Assembly (NCBI GenBank): GCA_046331565.1
Contig: JAXLQP010000002.1
Coordinates: 248,001-312,000, forward strand
From: DASRDU01 sp046331565
GTDB taxonomy: Bacteria; Acidobacteriota; Blastocatellia; RBC074
Length of the DNA stretch: 64,000 bases
Direction: 5' to 3'
Shown: in pieces, positions 9,018 to 17,626 of the stretch
Position numbering within the stretch: the first letter of the stretch is position 1
Layout: the number at the start of each line of letters is the position of its first letter
Program-made: the position numbers and the translations under genes
Notes under the pieces: model-generated
The model's database searches: none
Told to the model about the DNA's origin: nothing
Seen by the model: only the letters and a program-made list of their open reading frames with translations

Positions 9018-10025
9018 GTGTGGAGTATGGATACCAACCCTACTCCAACCGATCACCCCGACGCGCTCCTGAGCTTAGTCGAAAGAGTCAAAGAAAACTA
9101 TCAGGAGCCGACCTCCCCACGGCCAAAACGAGGAAAGAAACGAGACTTCTCCGCTTTATCCTTCCTGCTGTTGGCCGTGGTCGCCGTCACATTGCGGACA
9201 TTTCGAGAAAGCGAATTGCGGAAACTTCTGGAAAAAGACCCGAAACTGCGTGCAGCGATGGGTTTCCAACGCGTCCCCCATCGGACTTCCATTGGACGAC
9301 GACTTTCGAGCCTGGTGCCGGAAGCGGAACAACAGATTAACTTGCTCGGTCACTGCATCATTGCAGAAGTCAAACCGACCAGCGAAGAACCGGAAGTGAG
9401 CGCCGTGGACGGGCGAATGTACCAGGCACAAGGCCCGAAATGGCATCACCGTGACCGCAGGAATGATGTTGTCCCACCAGGCTTGCGGAACGTGGATACG
9501 GAATCCGAATGGTCCAGGAGCGGTTATCGGGGGTGGGTTCAAGGCTATCGGTTGTTACTACAAGGGCTGGTCTTCCCCGTACCCGTTCCGATCTTCGCCG
9601 CCTGGCGCCGCAACAATGAATACGAAGCGAACCTGGCAATCGATGCGTTGTTGGCCGACCAACTGAAAGTCACGGATGTGTTGCCGGGAGACGAAATCTT
9701 CGGCGGCGGCATCTTTCCCTGGTTGTACAAGTTCGCTGGCGGTTGGGTGTTAACCTCAAAGCAACTGCCCGAAGAACGGCGCTCCTGGAAGAATGACCTT
9801 TTCGTTTATCGCAAAGAGACGATTGAGCTACTATTTCAGCGAATTATCCAATCGGCGGACCTGAAACAATGCCAGGTCAAAGGCGAAGGCCGCAATGGTG
9901 CTTTCGTGTTGGCGAACGTTTGGGTGTATCAGGTTTGTTTTCTCACCGACTATCGAGAAGGCAAACCCATTGCTTGTATCAAAGATCACCTTGATTACGC
10001 CCGCTGGCGCGTACCAAGTGGCTGA
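9018..10025 (+). CDS. DDE-type transposase
   Basis: A 335-aa transposase from GTG 9018, or 332 aa from ATG 9027. The N-terminal ~110 residues are basic and helical (KRGKKRDFSALSFLLLA, VPHRTSIGRRLSSL), typical of a DNA-binding region. A catalytic-type VDGRMYQAQG follows near residue 130, with LPGDEIFGG near 225 as the likely second acidic site. The C-terminus reads GRNGAFVLANVWVYQVCFLTDYREG. The IS family is uncertain to me; it does not show the IS4 YREK box. The gene fills the element between its repeats. Confidence 0.85.
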   Translation: MWSMDTNPTPTDHPDALLSLVERVKENYQEPTSPRPKRGKKRDFSALSFLLLAVVAVTLRTFRESELRKLLEKDPKLRAAMGFQRVPHRTSIGRRLSSLVPEAEQQINLLGHCIIAEVKPTSEEPEVSAVDGRMYQAQGPKWHHRDRRNDVVPPGLRNVDTESEWSRSGYRGWVQGYRLLLQGLVFPVPVPIFAAWRRNNEYEANLAIDALLADQLKVTDVLPGDEIFGGGIFPWLYKFAGGWVLTSKQLPEERRSWKNDLFVYRKETIELLFQRIIQSADLKQCQVKGEGRNGAFVLANVWVYQVCFLTDYREGKPIACIKDHLDYARWRVPSG

Positions 10026-10108
10026 TTGCACTCAACTTTAATTTGCACAGGCTTCAAATAACTGTGTCGGAGTCCAGAGGAAACTCTCTGGCACTCCGAC
10101 ACCAGAGA

Positions 10109-10786
10109 TCACCTAATAGTAATTTTGGCAATCTCGGATTCAGTCATTCCGTAATATAGCTTCAAATTATAGACTCCCGGCTCAATCACTGGTAGCTGGG
10201 CGTTAACTTGCCAAGTCCCATTTTCCGGCACAAAGCCAACAAAGGAAGGTGCAAAGAATTCCTCGTCCAGGCTGAGACGCAGGCTATTTACATTTGCACT
10301 TTCGTCCAAATCCTGTACATACAGATTCAGAAAAGACTTTGGTCCTGTAGAATAAATATCTGTTCCATAGTCCATCCCATTCCTGACTGTCACAATCTTA
10401 GGTCGTTTTTGCAGGCCTGAGATTAAATGCACAGGCGCGTGATTAGAGGACAGGCCATTCTCTAATACAACAGAAACATCACTAAAGCCAGTTTCAATTT
10501 CTGCGGGAATCATCGCTTCAATAAAAGTCAGGTCGTCAAGTGGTATTTCAATCCGGGATTTGATGTACTCGCTGTGACTTTTGCGAATATTTCCCACATA
10601 TTGTGGAAGAGCTGTTTCAGTTCCTAGCTGCACTTTTACAGAATTACAATCGACTGCTTCCTTATTCAGTTGTGACACCACCAGCCCTAGTAGAGCATCG
10701 TCTCCTGAAACAGGAATCCGGGAAACGCTTAAATCGTCTGCACGGCCAGTAACCTCTATTCGTGGACACAAGTAATCAGGCTTCAA
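10109..10786 (-). CDS. beta-sandwich (IPT/TIG-like) protein of unknown function
   Basis: A 225-aa protein. The start is TTG 10786, preceded by AGGA and overlapping the stop of the methyltransferase gene (TTGA), so the two are coupled. It has no signal peptide. The sequence is made of short alternating hydrophobic strands (FSDVSVVLENGLSSNHAPVH, PKIVTVRNGMDYG, ARGYNLKLYYGMTE-like ends), which resembles one or two immunoglobulin-like or IPT/TIG domains. DNA is AT-rich like the rest of the island. It probably works with the methyltransferase, for example as a glycan- or protein-binding partner, but this is inference. Confidence 0.55.
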   Translation of the reverse strand: MKPDYLCPRIEVTGRADDLSVSRIPVSGDDALLGLVVSQLNKEAVDCNSVKVQLGTETALPQYVGNIRKSHSEYIKSRIEIPLDDLTFIEAMIPAEIETGFSDVSVVLENGLSSNHAPVHLISGLQKRPKIVTVRNGMDYGTDIYSTGPKSFLNLYVQDLDESANVNSLRLSLDEEFFAPSFVGFVPENGTWQVNAQLPVIEPGVYNLKLYYGMTESEIAKITIR

Positions 10787-11478
10787 ATATCCTGTTTCTG
10801 CCCGCTTCTGAAAAGTTGACCAGCAATATTGTGTCCCCCCCCTAATATACTTATAAGCTTAGCATTGATGCTCAATGCCAATCTTCTTATATCAGATTCT
10901 CGAAATGCCTCTCCAGTCCAGGTATCTTTCTTAAGGCCATTATACTCCTGCTTGACAAGAGCATTGGTATGAAATTTGTAAAAACCCGCTGGCCTGATTT
11001 TACGATATGCTTGTGAGATACTGGATGAGATAACATCTCGACTGGGCATATGTTGATATACATAAACAGAGAATCCCAAATCAAAATAATCATCTGGCAA
11101 TTCGTTAAGGGTGATCCCTTCCGTCTCCACCCATGTAATGTTCTTCAGGTGTGAAAACCGTTCTTTACCCTGCCGAATCATTTCGCCAGATACATCAACA
11201 GCCCAGACTTCGCCAAATATGTCGGCCAAGTGACAAGTCATTCTGCCGATACCACAACCGATTTCCATGACCTTGAGAGTTCTCAAGTCACGCCCCTGTA
11301 AGGCTTCAGTAAAATCCGGCAGCCACCACTTCAGAAGTTCCTGCTTGCCGCCCGCGAAAAATTCCTCATCGCTCTGCGTCAAGCTGACTGTATTAATAAA
11401 CCACTTCGCGTTCTCCAGCGCCCGCTTATTCCAATCCTGTTTCATCATTTCAGAAAATGAGGATAGATCATCAAGCAT
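10783..11478 (-). CDS. class I SAM-dependent methyltransferase
   Basis: A 231-aa methyltransferase starting at ATG 11478, with an AGGAG site 11 nt upstream; a TTG 36 nt further upstream is the alternative. Motif I is clear, VMEIGCGIGRMTCHLADIFG, followed by the acidic motif VWAVDVSGEMI (ribose-binding Asp) and the post-II segment DYFDLGFSVYVYQHMPS. These are small-molecule or glycan methyltransferase features (Methyltransf_11/25 type). Substrate unknown. It overlaps the downstream beta-sandwich gene by 4 nt. It is AT-rich relative to pyrophosphatase next door and closes the accessory island. Confidence 0.88.
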   Translation of the reverse strand: MLDDLSSFSEMMKQDWNKRALENAKWFINTVSLTQSDEEFFAGGKQELLKWWLPDFTEALQGRDLRTLKVMEIGCGIGRMTCHLADIFGEVWAVDVSGEMIRQGKERFSHLKNITWVETEGITLNELPDDYFDLGFSVYVYQHMPSRDVISSSISQAYRKIRPAGFYKFHTNALVKQEYNGLKKDTWTGEAFRESDIRRLALSINAKLISILGGGHNIAGQLFRSGQKQDI

Positions 11479-11571
11479 AGCATTATTGTCTCCTGATATC
11501 GTTAGCCTGGGCAATTGAAATCTGTCACGTTCCAGGACCAGTCATCAGATTTCAGCCTGTCCTGCTCATTA

Positions 11572-12123
11572 TCACTGTGTTCCTTTTACTCTGAGATCAG
11601 CGACTCGGTCGAGATAGAGCCGCATGCTGTTTTCGATAATGTTCATCGCATCGAAGCGGCCCATGAACCTTTCCACCTTGACCTGCTTGTTTTCGAGCGC
11701 CTTGTAATCCTCAAAGAACTTTCTGACTGCCTTGAGCCGGTGTTCCGGCAGTTCTGAAATGTCGCGGTAATGCAGGTATTCAGGATCATCAGCGTGGACG
11801 GCGATGATTTTGTCGTCTTCTTCGTTCTGGTCAATCATCTGCATCACGCCGATGGCCTTGGCGCGCATAATACAAAGCGGCACCACTTCGACCTGACCGA
11901 GCACCAGCACATCGAGCGGATCGTTATCGTCACAATAAGTGCGCGGAATAAAGCCGTAATTGGCCGGATAGTGAACCGCGCTGTAGAGCACGCGATCCAC
12001 CTTCAGCAGCCCCGTCGGCTTGTCCAGTTCATACTTCACTCTGGAACCAATCGGGATTTCGATCACCGCATTGAAAATTTCCGGAGCCTTGCTGCCAAGC
12101 TCAACATCGTGCCAGGGATTCAT
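11572..12123 (-). CDS. ppa: inorganic pyrophosphatase (family I, soluble)
   Basis: A 183-aa enzyme that hydrolyses pyrophosphate to phosphate in the cytoplasm, pulling biosynthetic reactions forward. Family I signature residues are present: EIPIGSRVKYELDK near residue 25, YPANYGFIPRTYCDDNDPLD (the metal-binding DxDPxD site around 66-72), VEVVPLCIMRAKAIGVM and DDKIIAVHADDP. Length is normal for bacterial homohexameric enzymes. It begins the conserved chromosomal stretch after the accessory island. The SixA-like phosphatase lies upstream on the same strand. Confidence 0.96.
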   Translation of the reverse strand: MNPWHDVELGSKAPEIFNAVIEIPIGSRVKYELDKPTGLLKVDRVLYSAVHYPANYGFIPRTYCDDNDPLDVLVLGQVEVVPLCIMRAKAIGVMQMIDQNEEDDKIIAVHADDPEYLHYRDISELPEHRLKAVRKFFEDYKALENKQVKVERFMGRFDAMNIIENSMRLYLDRVADLRVKGTQ

Positions 12124-12187
12124 CAGCTTGTCCTTTGTCCTTTGTCAGTGGTCAGTCGTCAGTTGTTTCTGACTGACCAGCGCGCCT

Positions 12188-12715
12188 TCAGCTTTTCGCA
12201 ATCAGGCGCAACTGTTTCGGCGTGAGCGCCCACAGCAGCACGCCCGGCGCGCGCGGCGGGAGTTCTGAAATTTTGATCGCACACAGCGCGCCCTTTTTGA
12301 ATTCGACATTCACGCCGCCTCCGCCCGCGAGCAGCACCGAAACCATTTCGCTCACATCCGGCATATGCCCGACCACCAGCGCCCGCTCAAAAGTGTAAGC
12401 GCCCATGTTCACGAAAACTTCAGCCTTCCGGTTCAGCGCATGCTCAAACGGTCGCCCCGATGCCAGCGAATCAAGGCTGATGACGCGCTCGTCAGCAAAT
12501 TCAAGCTCTTTGGTCACAGCCTGCGCTGTTTCCAGCGTGCGGCGATAGGGACTCGTAAAGATGTAATCGAATTTCAGCCCCAGTCGGCGCATTCCGCGCG
12601 CCTCTTCGCGCATCAGTTCCCAGCCCTCTTTCGTCAGCGGGCGATCTGCATCGCGCATCACGCCGTCTTCATAGAGGTCAGCCGCTATTCCGTGTCGCAA
12701 TAAACAGAGTTCCAT
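12188..12715 (-). CDS. sixA: phosphohistidine phosphatase SixA
   Basis: A 175-aa histidine-phosphatase-superfamily protein. I choose ATG 12715 because MELCLLRHGIAAD begins exactly at the catalytic RHG motif position usual for SixA; an upstream TTG would add only six residues. RHG (residues 7-9), SPYRRTLETAQ and the second catalytic His in VVGHMPDVSEM are present. Family members dephosphorylate phosphohistidine on signalling or PTS proteins. It sits in a minus-strand run between pyrophosphatase and DUF3999; a heptamer repeat tract lies immediately upstream. Confidence 0.9.
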   Translation of the reverse strand: MELCLLRHGIAADLYEDGVMRDADRPLTKEGWELMREEARGMRRLGLKFDYIFTSPYRRTLETAQAVTKELEFADERVISLDSLASGRPFEHALNRKAEVFVNMGAYTFERALVVGHMPDVSEMVSVLLAGGGGVNVEFKKGALCAIKISELPPRAPGVLLWALTPKQLRLIAKS

Positions 12716-12730
12716 TTCAGCCCCGCGTTT

Positions 12731-12779
12731 CAAATCTCAAATCCTGAATCTCAAATCTCAAATCTCAAATTTGAGATCA
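12731..12779. repeat. heptamer tandem repeat (TCAAATC)n
   Basis: Six to seven 7-nt units, TCAAATC with variants CTGAATC and TCAAATT, lie between sixA and the DUF3999 stop. It is one of several heptamer tracts of different sequence in this window. Confidence 0.8.
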
Positions 12780-13766
12780 CTGCTTCTCACCTTCAGCCGC
12801 GCCGCCCGCCGTCAGCCGCGCCAGGCGATAAATCAGCGCACCCAGCACAATCGCCGCCGCGCCCATTGTCGCCCATAACCACGCCGGATGACCATCGCGC
12901 GTCGCTGCACTTTCGGCGCTGAAGCTTTCGTTCTTGCGCGCTGCGCCGAGCGAGGCGGTCGGCAACTGATCCATTTTCAGATACGGCGAAAGCTGTTCCA
13001 GGTCATAACGCGGCGCGCTCGCTTTTTCGTTGCCATAAAACAGCCGGTAGCGTTTGCCCGCTTCGCGCCGAAAAAGCAACCGGCGCGGCCAGCCGTAAAC
13101 GCGCACCTCTTTCATCTTCAGCGGCTGGTCATCGTAATTGAAGATGCTCGCGCGCAGGTAACGAAAATGCTCTTCGTTGTAATCGAATGAAAGCTGCTGC
13201 CGGCGCACCTTCCCGATTCTGATGTCGTAAATTTCAGTGCTGCCGATGTGCTGCCAGTCCTGCTGATCGTTGCTGCCCTCAATTTCAATCTGGCGGCGAA
13301 AGTTATTTGAGGCGGGGTCAAATTCAACCCGCACGCTCGGCACGTGGCGATAACCGAGGTCAATCAGCAGCACCGAAGCGCGCCGTTTCGCGTCCACTCC
13401 CTGATCGCTGAAATTTGCCGTCAGACGCTGCGGTTTCACGTTGCGCTGATCGGTATAAAAAGCCGTATCCACCACGACCGGCTTTGAAGCCACTTCATTG
13501 CCCTGTTCATCAATCACCCGCAGGTCGCCCAGATCAACATCCGCGTGATCAAACACCTGCCCGTCAAGTTCGATCAGCACAAAATCGGTTGCCTTCTGAC
13601 CAGGCTGTTCATTCAGAACAATGTCACGCCAGTGCGACCAGCGTTGCACCTCAAAATCGGCCAGCACGCGCTGCGCGAACACGAGCGCCACGCTGACCAG
13701 AAGCAGAACCGCGAGCTGCTGAACTTTTGCCTTTTGCCTTTTGCCCTTTGCCTTTTGCCTTCTCAT
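12777..13766 (-). CDS. DUF3999 family exported membrane-anchored protein
   Basis: A 329-aa protein with a signal anchor (VQQLAVLLLVSVALVFAQ), a large periplasmic beta-rich part with two galactose-binding-like segments (VRVEFDPASNNFRRQIEIEG, YLRASIFNYDDQPLKMKEVR), and a C-terminal transmembrane helix (WLWATMGAAAIVLGALIYRL). This matches the DUF3999 family, which is regularly the partner of DUF2339, and here it overlaps the DUF2339 stop by 4 nt. The first 14 residues (RRQKAKGKRQKAK) are written by a heptamer tandem repeat, so the true start may be a little further in or the tail may vary in length between strains. Function is unknown. Confidence 0.82.
   Translation of the reverse strand: MRRQKAKGKRQKAKVQQLAVLLLVSVALVFAQRVLADFEVQRWSHWRDIVLNEQPGQKATDFVLIELDGQVFDHADVDLGDLRVIDEQGNEVASKPVVVDTAFYTDQRNVKPQRLTANFSDQGVDAKRRASVLLIDLGYRHVPSVRVEFDPASNNFRRQIEIEGSNDQQDWQHIGSTEIYDIRIGKVRRQQLSFDYNEEHFRYLRASIFNYDDQPLKMKEVRVYGWPRRLLFRREAGKRYRLFYGNEKASAPRYDLEQLSPYLKMDQLPTASLGAARKNESFSAESAATRDGHPAWLWATMGAAAIVLGALIYRLARLTAGGAAEGEKQ
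13727..13760. repeat. heptamer tandem repeat (TTTTGCC)n overlapping a gene start
   Basis: Five near-perfect units of TTTTGCC (one reads CTTTGCC) run through the first codons of the DUF3999 gene on the minus strand, where they encode repeated Lys-Ala-Lys-Gly-Lys-Arg-Gln. Slippage here would shift the frame or alter the distance between start codon and signal anchor. Confidence 0.8.
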
Positions 13767-16700
13767 TCGCTCGTCTCTGCCGTCCTTTTCTGCCGTTGCT
13801 GGTAAAGGAAAGATACCACAAGCAGAATCACGCCGAGTACGATGAATGAAACGATCCGGTAAATCCGGTCAAGCGACGACATATCGAAGAGAAAGACCTT
13901 CAGAATCGCCAGCACCAGCAGGCCCATTCCCATCAGGCGCACCAGCCGGTTGCTGCGCCAGAAGCCCACCGCCAGCATCGCCCCGGCATAGAGCGCCCAG
14001 ATCACCGACAATGAAAGCTGTTTGGCCAGCATCAGATTGCGCAATTCTTCGTTGTCGCTGCTGACGCGACTGATCGCGGCTGAGAAATAACCGTTCGCTT
14101 CAAGGCTCAGCGCAATGATCGCCAGCAGGTTGGCCGTAATCGTGATTGCCGTCAGCACTGTGGCGCGTTCCCAGGCATCAATGTCTGTGGCCCGCGCATA
14201 AAACCACGCGCCAACAGCCAGCGCCGCAATCAGCGGCACGAACGCGCCGAAAGTCTGATTCAGAATCAGCACGTGCCAGGGCGCGTTGTAATAAAGCGCA
14301 TCAACCAGCAGCACCTTCACAATTGCAATTGCCAGCAGCGCGAGCGCGCCGTAACGCAGCAGTTTGCGGCGGCTCTTAACGCCCATAATCAGCGCCGCCG
14401 CGCCGTAAAAGCTCCACAGCAGCGAGAGCGTGAAATGCTTCGTGTTGTTGATGGGCTGCCAGGCGTCGCCCTGGCTGCGATCAATGCGCGCCTGAAAGTA
14501 TCCGATGGCTTCAAGGCTCAGCCCCGTCACCGCCAGCAGGTTCGCCGCCGCCAGCAAAGCCGGAACCGCCATGCGCCGTTCATCCTCTTCAATCTCTGTA
14601 GTGCGTTTATAAAGCCACAACGCATACGCCAATGCCGCAATCACCAGCGCAAAGGCGGCAAACGTGTAGTTGAAAATCAGCGTGTGCCAGGGCGCTTTGA
14701 AATAACCCGCATCGGCCATCAGCACCTTGCCCGCTGCCAGCCCGATCAATCCAAGCGCGCCGAGGCGAATCGGTTTCACGCGCTGCCTGAATCCGGCCAG
14801 CAGCGCAATCGTGCCGTAACCAGTCCAGACCAGCGTCAGCCAGAACTGCTTCGCGCTGCCCAGGCGGCTGATTTCGTCACCGCTGGCCACATAAATTTTC
14901 GCATCGAAATAACCGAGAGCTTCGAGGCTGAGCGCAATTACGGCCAGCAGGTTCGCAATCACCGGCATCACCGTCAGCGCCGTGCGCCGTTCCTCCTCAT
15001 CAATGCCGTCAGCGCGTTTGTAAGCCCACGCGCCGCAGACGAACGCCGCAATCGTCACCACAAACGCCGCAAATGTGCGGTTGAGAATCAGCGTATGCCA
15101 CGCCGCCGCGTACCAGTTGCTGTCAACGACAATAACCTTGATCGTCGCCAGCATCAGCAGCGCGAGCGCAAACCATTGCACCAGCCTGACGCGACGCCTG
15201 AGGCACACCAGCAGCGCCGCCGCGCCATAAACGCTCCATAATGCCGTCAGCACAAGCTGTCTGGTGTTTTCCATCCGGCTCAGTTCATCTTCAGCTCCGG
15301 CTGCAACGGCGTCCCTCAACTGACTGAAGTAATCAATTGCGTCCAGGCTCAGCCACACCACCGCCAGCACGTTCGCCGCCAGCAGGCAGATTTCAGCAAA
15401 CCGCGTGCGCTCGCTTTCTTCGATCTGTTCACCGAGCCTGCGATAAAACCACGCCGCCACCGCAAAGGCCGCAATCATCACCAGCACTGAAAAAGCGCGA
15501 CGGTTGAGAATCGGCGTGAACGATTGCCACGAGTAATAAGCGAAGTCGTGAACATCAACTCTGAACCAGTGCAGCACGGCAATCGCAAACATCAGCAAGC
15601 CTGAATATCGCGTGGCCCTGCTGCCGGCTTTCAACCCGATCCACGTCAGCACCGCGCCTTCAACCGCCCAGCCCATCGTGACCCAGTGCTGATCAAGCTG
15701 AATCGGCACGGCCAGCGTCAGAAAGAGCGTGGACAGGCCGAGGAACGAATAGATCAGATAAGTGTCTTCGCGGTCGCGGCTCCAGGTCAGATAACCAAAG
15801 CCCAGATAAAACGCCGACATCAGCACCGCAAACAATCCGAGGTAAGGCCGGTACTCGACATTGAGCAGGCCATAACTGGTGCTGAAATAAAGCGTCGCAT
15901 TCGTGAAGATCAGCGACAGATCAAGCCGCGTGGTCGGGCGGTGATTGATGACGTTGTGAAAGATGGCCAGCGTGGCAAAGATCACAAAAAAGACCGTGAA
16001 GAAAAAGATCGTCGGCCACAGCTTCGCCGGTTCATACCATTCCAGCATCCACCCGGCAGCCATCAGCACCGTCGCCCAGAACGCCAGGTAATTCAGCACG
16101 CGCCACTGCTTGAAATACGCCACCGCCAGCACGCCCAGATCGAGCAGCGCAATGTAACTGAACAGCCCTGTTTCATTGTCCTTTCCGGTCGAAAGCATAA
16201 TCGGCGTCAGAAAGCCGCCGATCAGCCCCAGAATCGCAATCGCCAGCGAATCGTAACGCGCCGCCAGCAGCACCGCCGTTGCCGTCACCAGCGTCATCAT
16301 CGCAAAGGCAGGCAGTTGCCCGATAATCTGGTAGCGCGCAAAGGCCGCGAAGATGGACAGGTAAAGAATCGCAATGCCGCCGCCAAACAAGCCCTGCGCG
16401 TAAGTGCGATAGCCGCGCGCCCGAATGCGGTCGCCACCGACGATCATGCCTGCGCCAATGACCATGCCGATGATGACTTTGCCCATCGGCCCGACCCATC
16501 CCTGATCGAATGCCAGCTTGAGAAAGAATCCCACACCGAGAATAACTGCGACCGTGCCGATCAGATTGAACCACCTGCCGCCAATCAGCGATTCCAGATC
16601 AAGGCCGCTGCCCGCTGCCGCACGCGTTTCAGGCTGAGCGTGACTGATTGTCGGAACCGGCGTGACAGGTTGCGACGGCACAGGCCACTGCTCGCGCTCT

Positions 16701-17002
16701 TCCGGTTCAGGTTCAGCCGGAGTCGCTGCTTCAACCGGCTCCGCTTCAGCTTCGATGGCCAGCGGCTGCGGCGGAACGTAATCAGGCACAGGCTCGGCAG
16801 CTTCGACCGGCGAGACGTTTTCGATGACCGGAACGGGCGGCGCTTCAGGCAGCGGTTCCAGCCTGAGCGCGGTTTTCTCCAGACCCAGGTGCTGCTCCAG
16901 GCGATAAATGCGCCCGACCTGATCGCGCACCAGTTGTTCCAGATAATCCAGTCGCTCGTTGAGCTGTTTGAATTCTTCGGACGAGGGGTGATTTTCATTC
17001 AT
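13763..17002 (-). CDS. DUF2339 family polytopic membrane protein
   Basis: A 1079-aa inner-membrane protein. Residues 1-50 form a coiled coil (FKQLNERLDYLEQLVRDQVGRIYRLEQ). A Pro/Glu/Val-rich linker follows to about residue 135, then GGRWFNLIGTVAVILGVGFFLKLAFD opens a run of roughly 25 transmembrane helices. The last two thirds contain four internal repeats of about 130 residues, each with an LI-N-TFAAF-like segment, a loop starting with D-E, and a LLA-NLLAV-LSLEA-GYF helix. Length and order fit DUF2339. Function is unknown; pairing with DUF3999 suggests a cell-envelope role. Confidence 0.88.
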   Translation of the reverse strand: MNENHPSSEEFKQLNERLDYLEQLVRDQVGRIYRLEQHLGLEKTALRLEPLPEAPPVPVIENVSPVEAAEPVPDYVPPQPLAIEAEAEPVEAATPAEPEPEEREQWPVPSQPVTPVPTISHAQPETRAAAGSGLDLESLIGGRWFNLIGTVAVILGVGFFLKLAFDQGWVGPMGKVIIGMVIGAGMIVGGDRIRARGYRTYAQGLFGGGIAILYLSIFAAFARYQIIGQLPAFAMMTLVTATAVLLAARYDSLAIAILGLIGGFLTPIMLSTGKDNETGLFSYIALLDLGVLAVAYFKQWRVLNYLAFWATVLMAAGWMLEWYEPAKLWPTIFFFTVFFVIFATLAIFHNVINHRPTTRLDLSLIFTNATLYFSTSYGLLNVEYRPYLGLFAVLMSAFYLGFGYLTWSRDREDTYLIYSFLGLSTLFLTLAVPIQLDQHWVTMGWAVEGAVLTWIGLKAGSRATRYSGLLMFAIAVLHWFRVDVHDFAYYSWQSFTPILNRRAFSVLVMIAAFAVAAWFYRRLGEQIEESERTRFAEICLLAANVLAVVWLSLDAIDYFSQLRDAVAAGAEDELSRMENTRQLVLTALWSVYGAAALLVCLRRRVRLVQWFALALLMLATIKVIVVDSNWYAAAWHTLILNRTFAAFVVTIAAFVCGAWAYKRADGIDEEERRTALTVMPVIANLLAVIALSLEALGYFDAKIYVASGDEISRLGSAKQFWLTLVWTGYGTIALLAGFRQRVKPIRLGALGLIGLAAGKVLMADAGYFKAPWHTLIFNYTFAAFALVIAALAYALWLYKRTTEIEEDERRMAVPALLAAANLLAVTGLSLEAIGYFQARIDRSQGDAWQPINNTKHFTLSLLWSFYGAAALIMGVKSRRKLLRYGALALLAIAIVKVLLVDALYYNAPWHVLILNQTFGAFVPLIAALAVGAWFYARATDIDAWERATVLTAITITANLLAIIALSLEANGYFSAAISRVSSDNEELRNLMLAKQLSLSVIWALYAGAMLAVGFWRSNRLVRLMGMGLLVLAILKVFLFDMSSLDRIYRIVSFIVLGVILLVVSFLYQQRQKRTAETSE

Positions 17003-17020
17003 AGGCGTGCAGGCTTACCT

Positions 17021-17179
17021 TCAGCCATTCAGAGCCGTCATCAGTTGTCCCGCTGCCGTCCCGACCATCAGCGCCGCCTGATGAAGCAGCCAGACCGATT
17101 GCCGAAAGGCAACGCCAGTAATCAGGACGCCGAACAACAGCCAGGCAATTTCACGAATCAGGCGATCATCTGCTTTCAT
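17021..17179 (-). CDS. 52-aa small membrane protein
   Basis: ATG 17179 is preceded by an excellent AGGAGGTG Shine-Dalgarno at a good distance. The frame gives 52 residues, MKADDRLIREIAWLLFGVLI..., with one strong hydrophobic helix (about residues 12-24) and a second weaker one (LLHQAALMVGTAAG). TGA is at 17021-17023, 18 nt before the DUF2339 start, so it is the first gene of that operon. Such small proteins are often missed. I have no family name for it; a small stabilising partner of DUF2339 is inference. Confidence 0.65.
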   Translation of the reverse strand: MKADDRLIREIAWLLFGVLITGVAFRQSVWLLHQAALMVGTAAGQLMTALNG

Positions 17180-17528
17180 CACTCACACCTCCTGAGCGTG
17201 AGTATGCAGGAGAAGCCATTACCTGATAACCAATGATGTGATGGTTATTGCGCCGACACAAGGTTGTGACAGCGGATGGATTGTCACAGCGAGAACAGGG
17301 AAACTCAATCGTATTCAGCCGCGTGATGCTCAGCTAAACAGAAACAATACGGGTCGGGTTAAGGTTACAAACCACAGGGGACACAGGGAAGATCACTTCT
17401 GTTACTGTCCCTGTGCTTCACTGTGGCTGAATCTCTTATGGCGTTGTTCCGATTCTGAGCTGTTCCATCAGTCGCGCAAGCCTCAAATCTGAACTGTTCC
17501 ATCAGCCGCGCAACCCTCAAACGCCCGT
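17180..17528. other. non-coding stretch with short repeats
   Basis: No convincing gene. It contains an imperfect hairpin of the CCACAGGGGACACAGGG kind (about 17369-17425), and two direct copies of CTGTTCCATCAG(T/C)CGCGCAA at about 17459 and 17498. An inverted pair TGTGACA/TGTCACA spaced by 10 nt is at about 17267-17290. Confidence 0.5.
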
Positions 17529-17626
17529 GTTTTCCGCCGCGAGAGCGGCGATTGAATTTAGCCGGGTCTTTCAAGGCCCGGAACATCGCGGGCACAAAAG
17601 GTTCAGTCGCGTCAGCGACGATTGAA
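17529..17626. repeat. left 98-bp inverted repeat flanking the RAYT gene
   Basis: Nearly identical to the reverse complement of 18199-18296. Each copy contains three small hairpins: CCGCCGC..GCGGCG, GCCGGGTC..GGCCCGG and TCGCGTCAGCGACGA, all followed by ATTGAA. It ends exactly at the stop codon of the transposase. The layout is that of a REP/BIME element beside its transposase. Confidence 0.8.

Larger units (their letters stand above)
8934..10057 (+). mobile_element. third insertion sequence, apparently intact
   Basis: Inverted repeats are 8934-8955 and 10036-10057, starting TTGAAGCCTGTGCAAAT, 22 bp with one mismatch. The element is 1124 bp with one full-length transposase gene. A perfect palindrome sits just before the transposase start. 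I could not see a convincing target duplication. Unlike the two IS elements to its left it has no obvious damage, so it may be the most recent arrival. Confidence 0.8.

Noticed and set aside
15686..17236. 516-codon plus-strand open frame
   Set aside because: Antisense to the DUF2339 gene; Arg/Gln/His-rich composition typical of a codon shadow in GC-rich DNA, with no domain or ribosome site.
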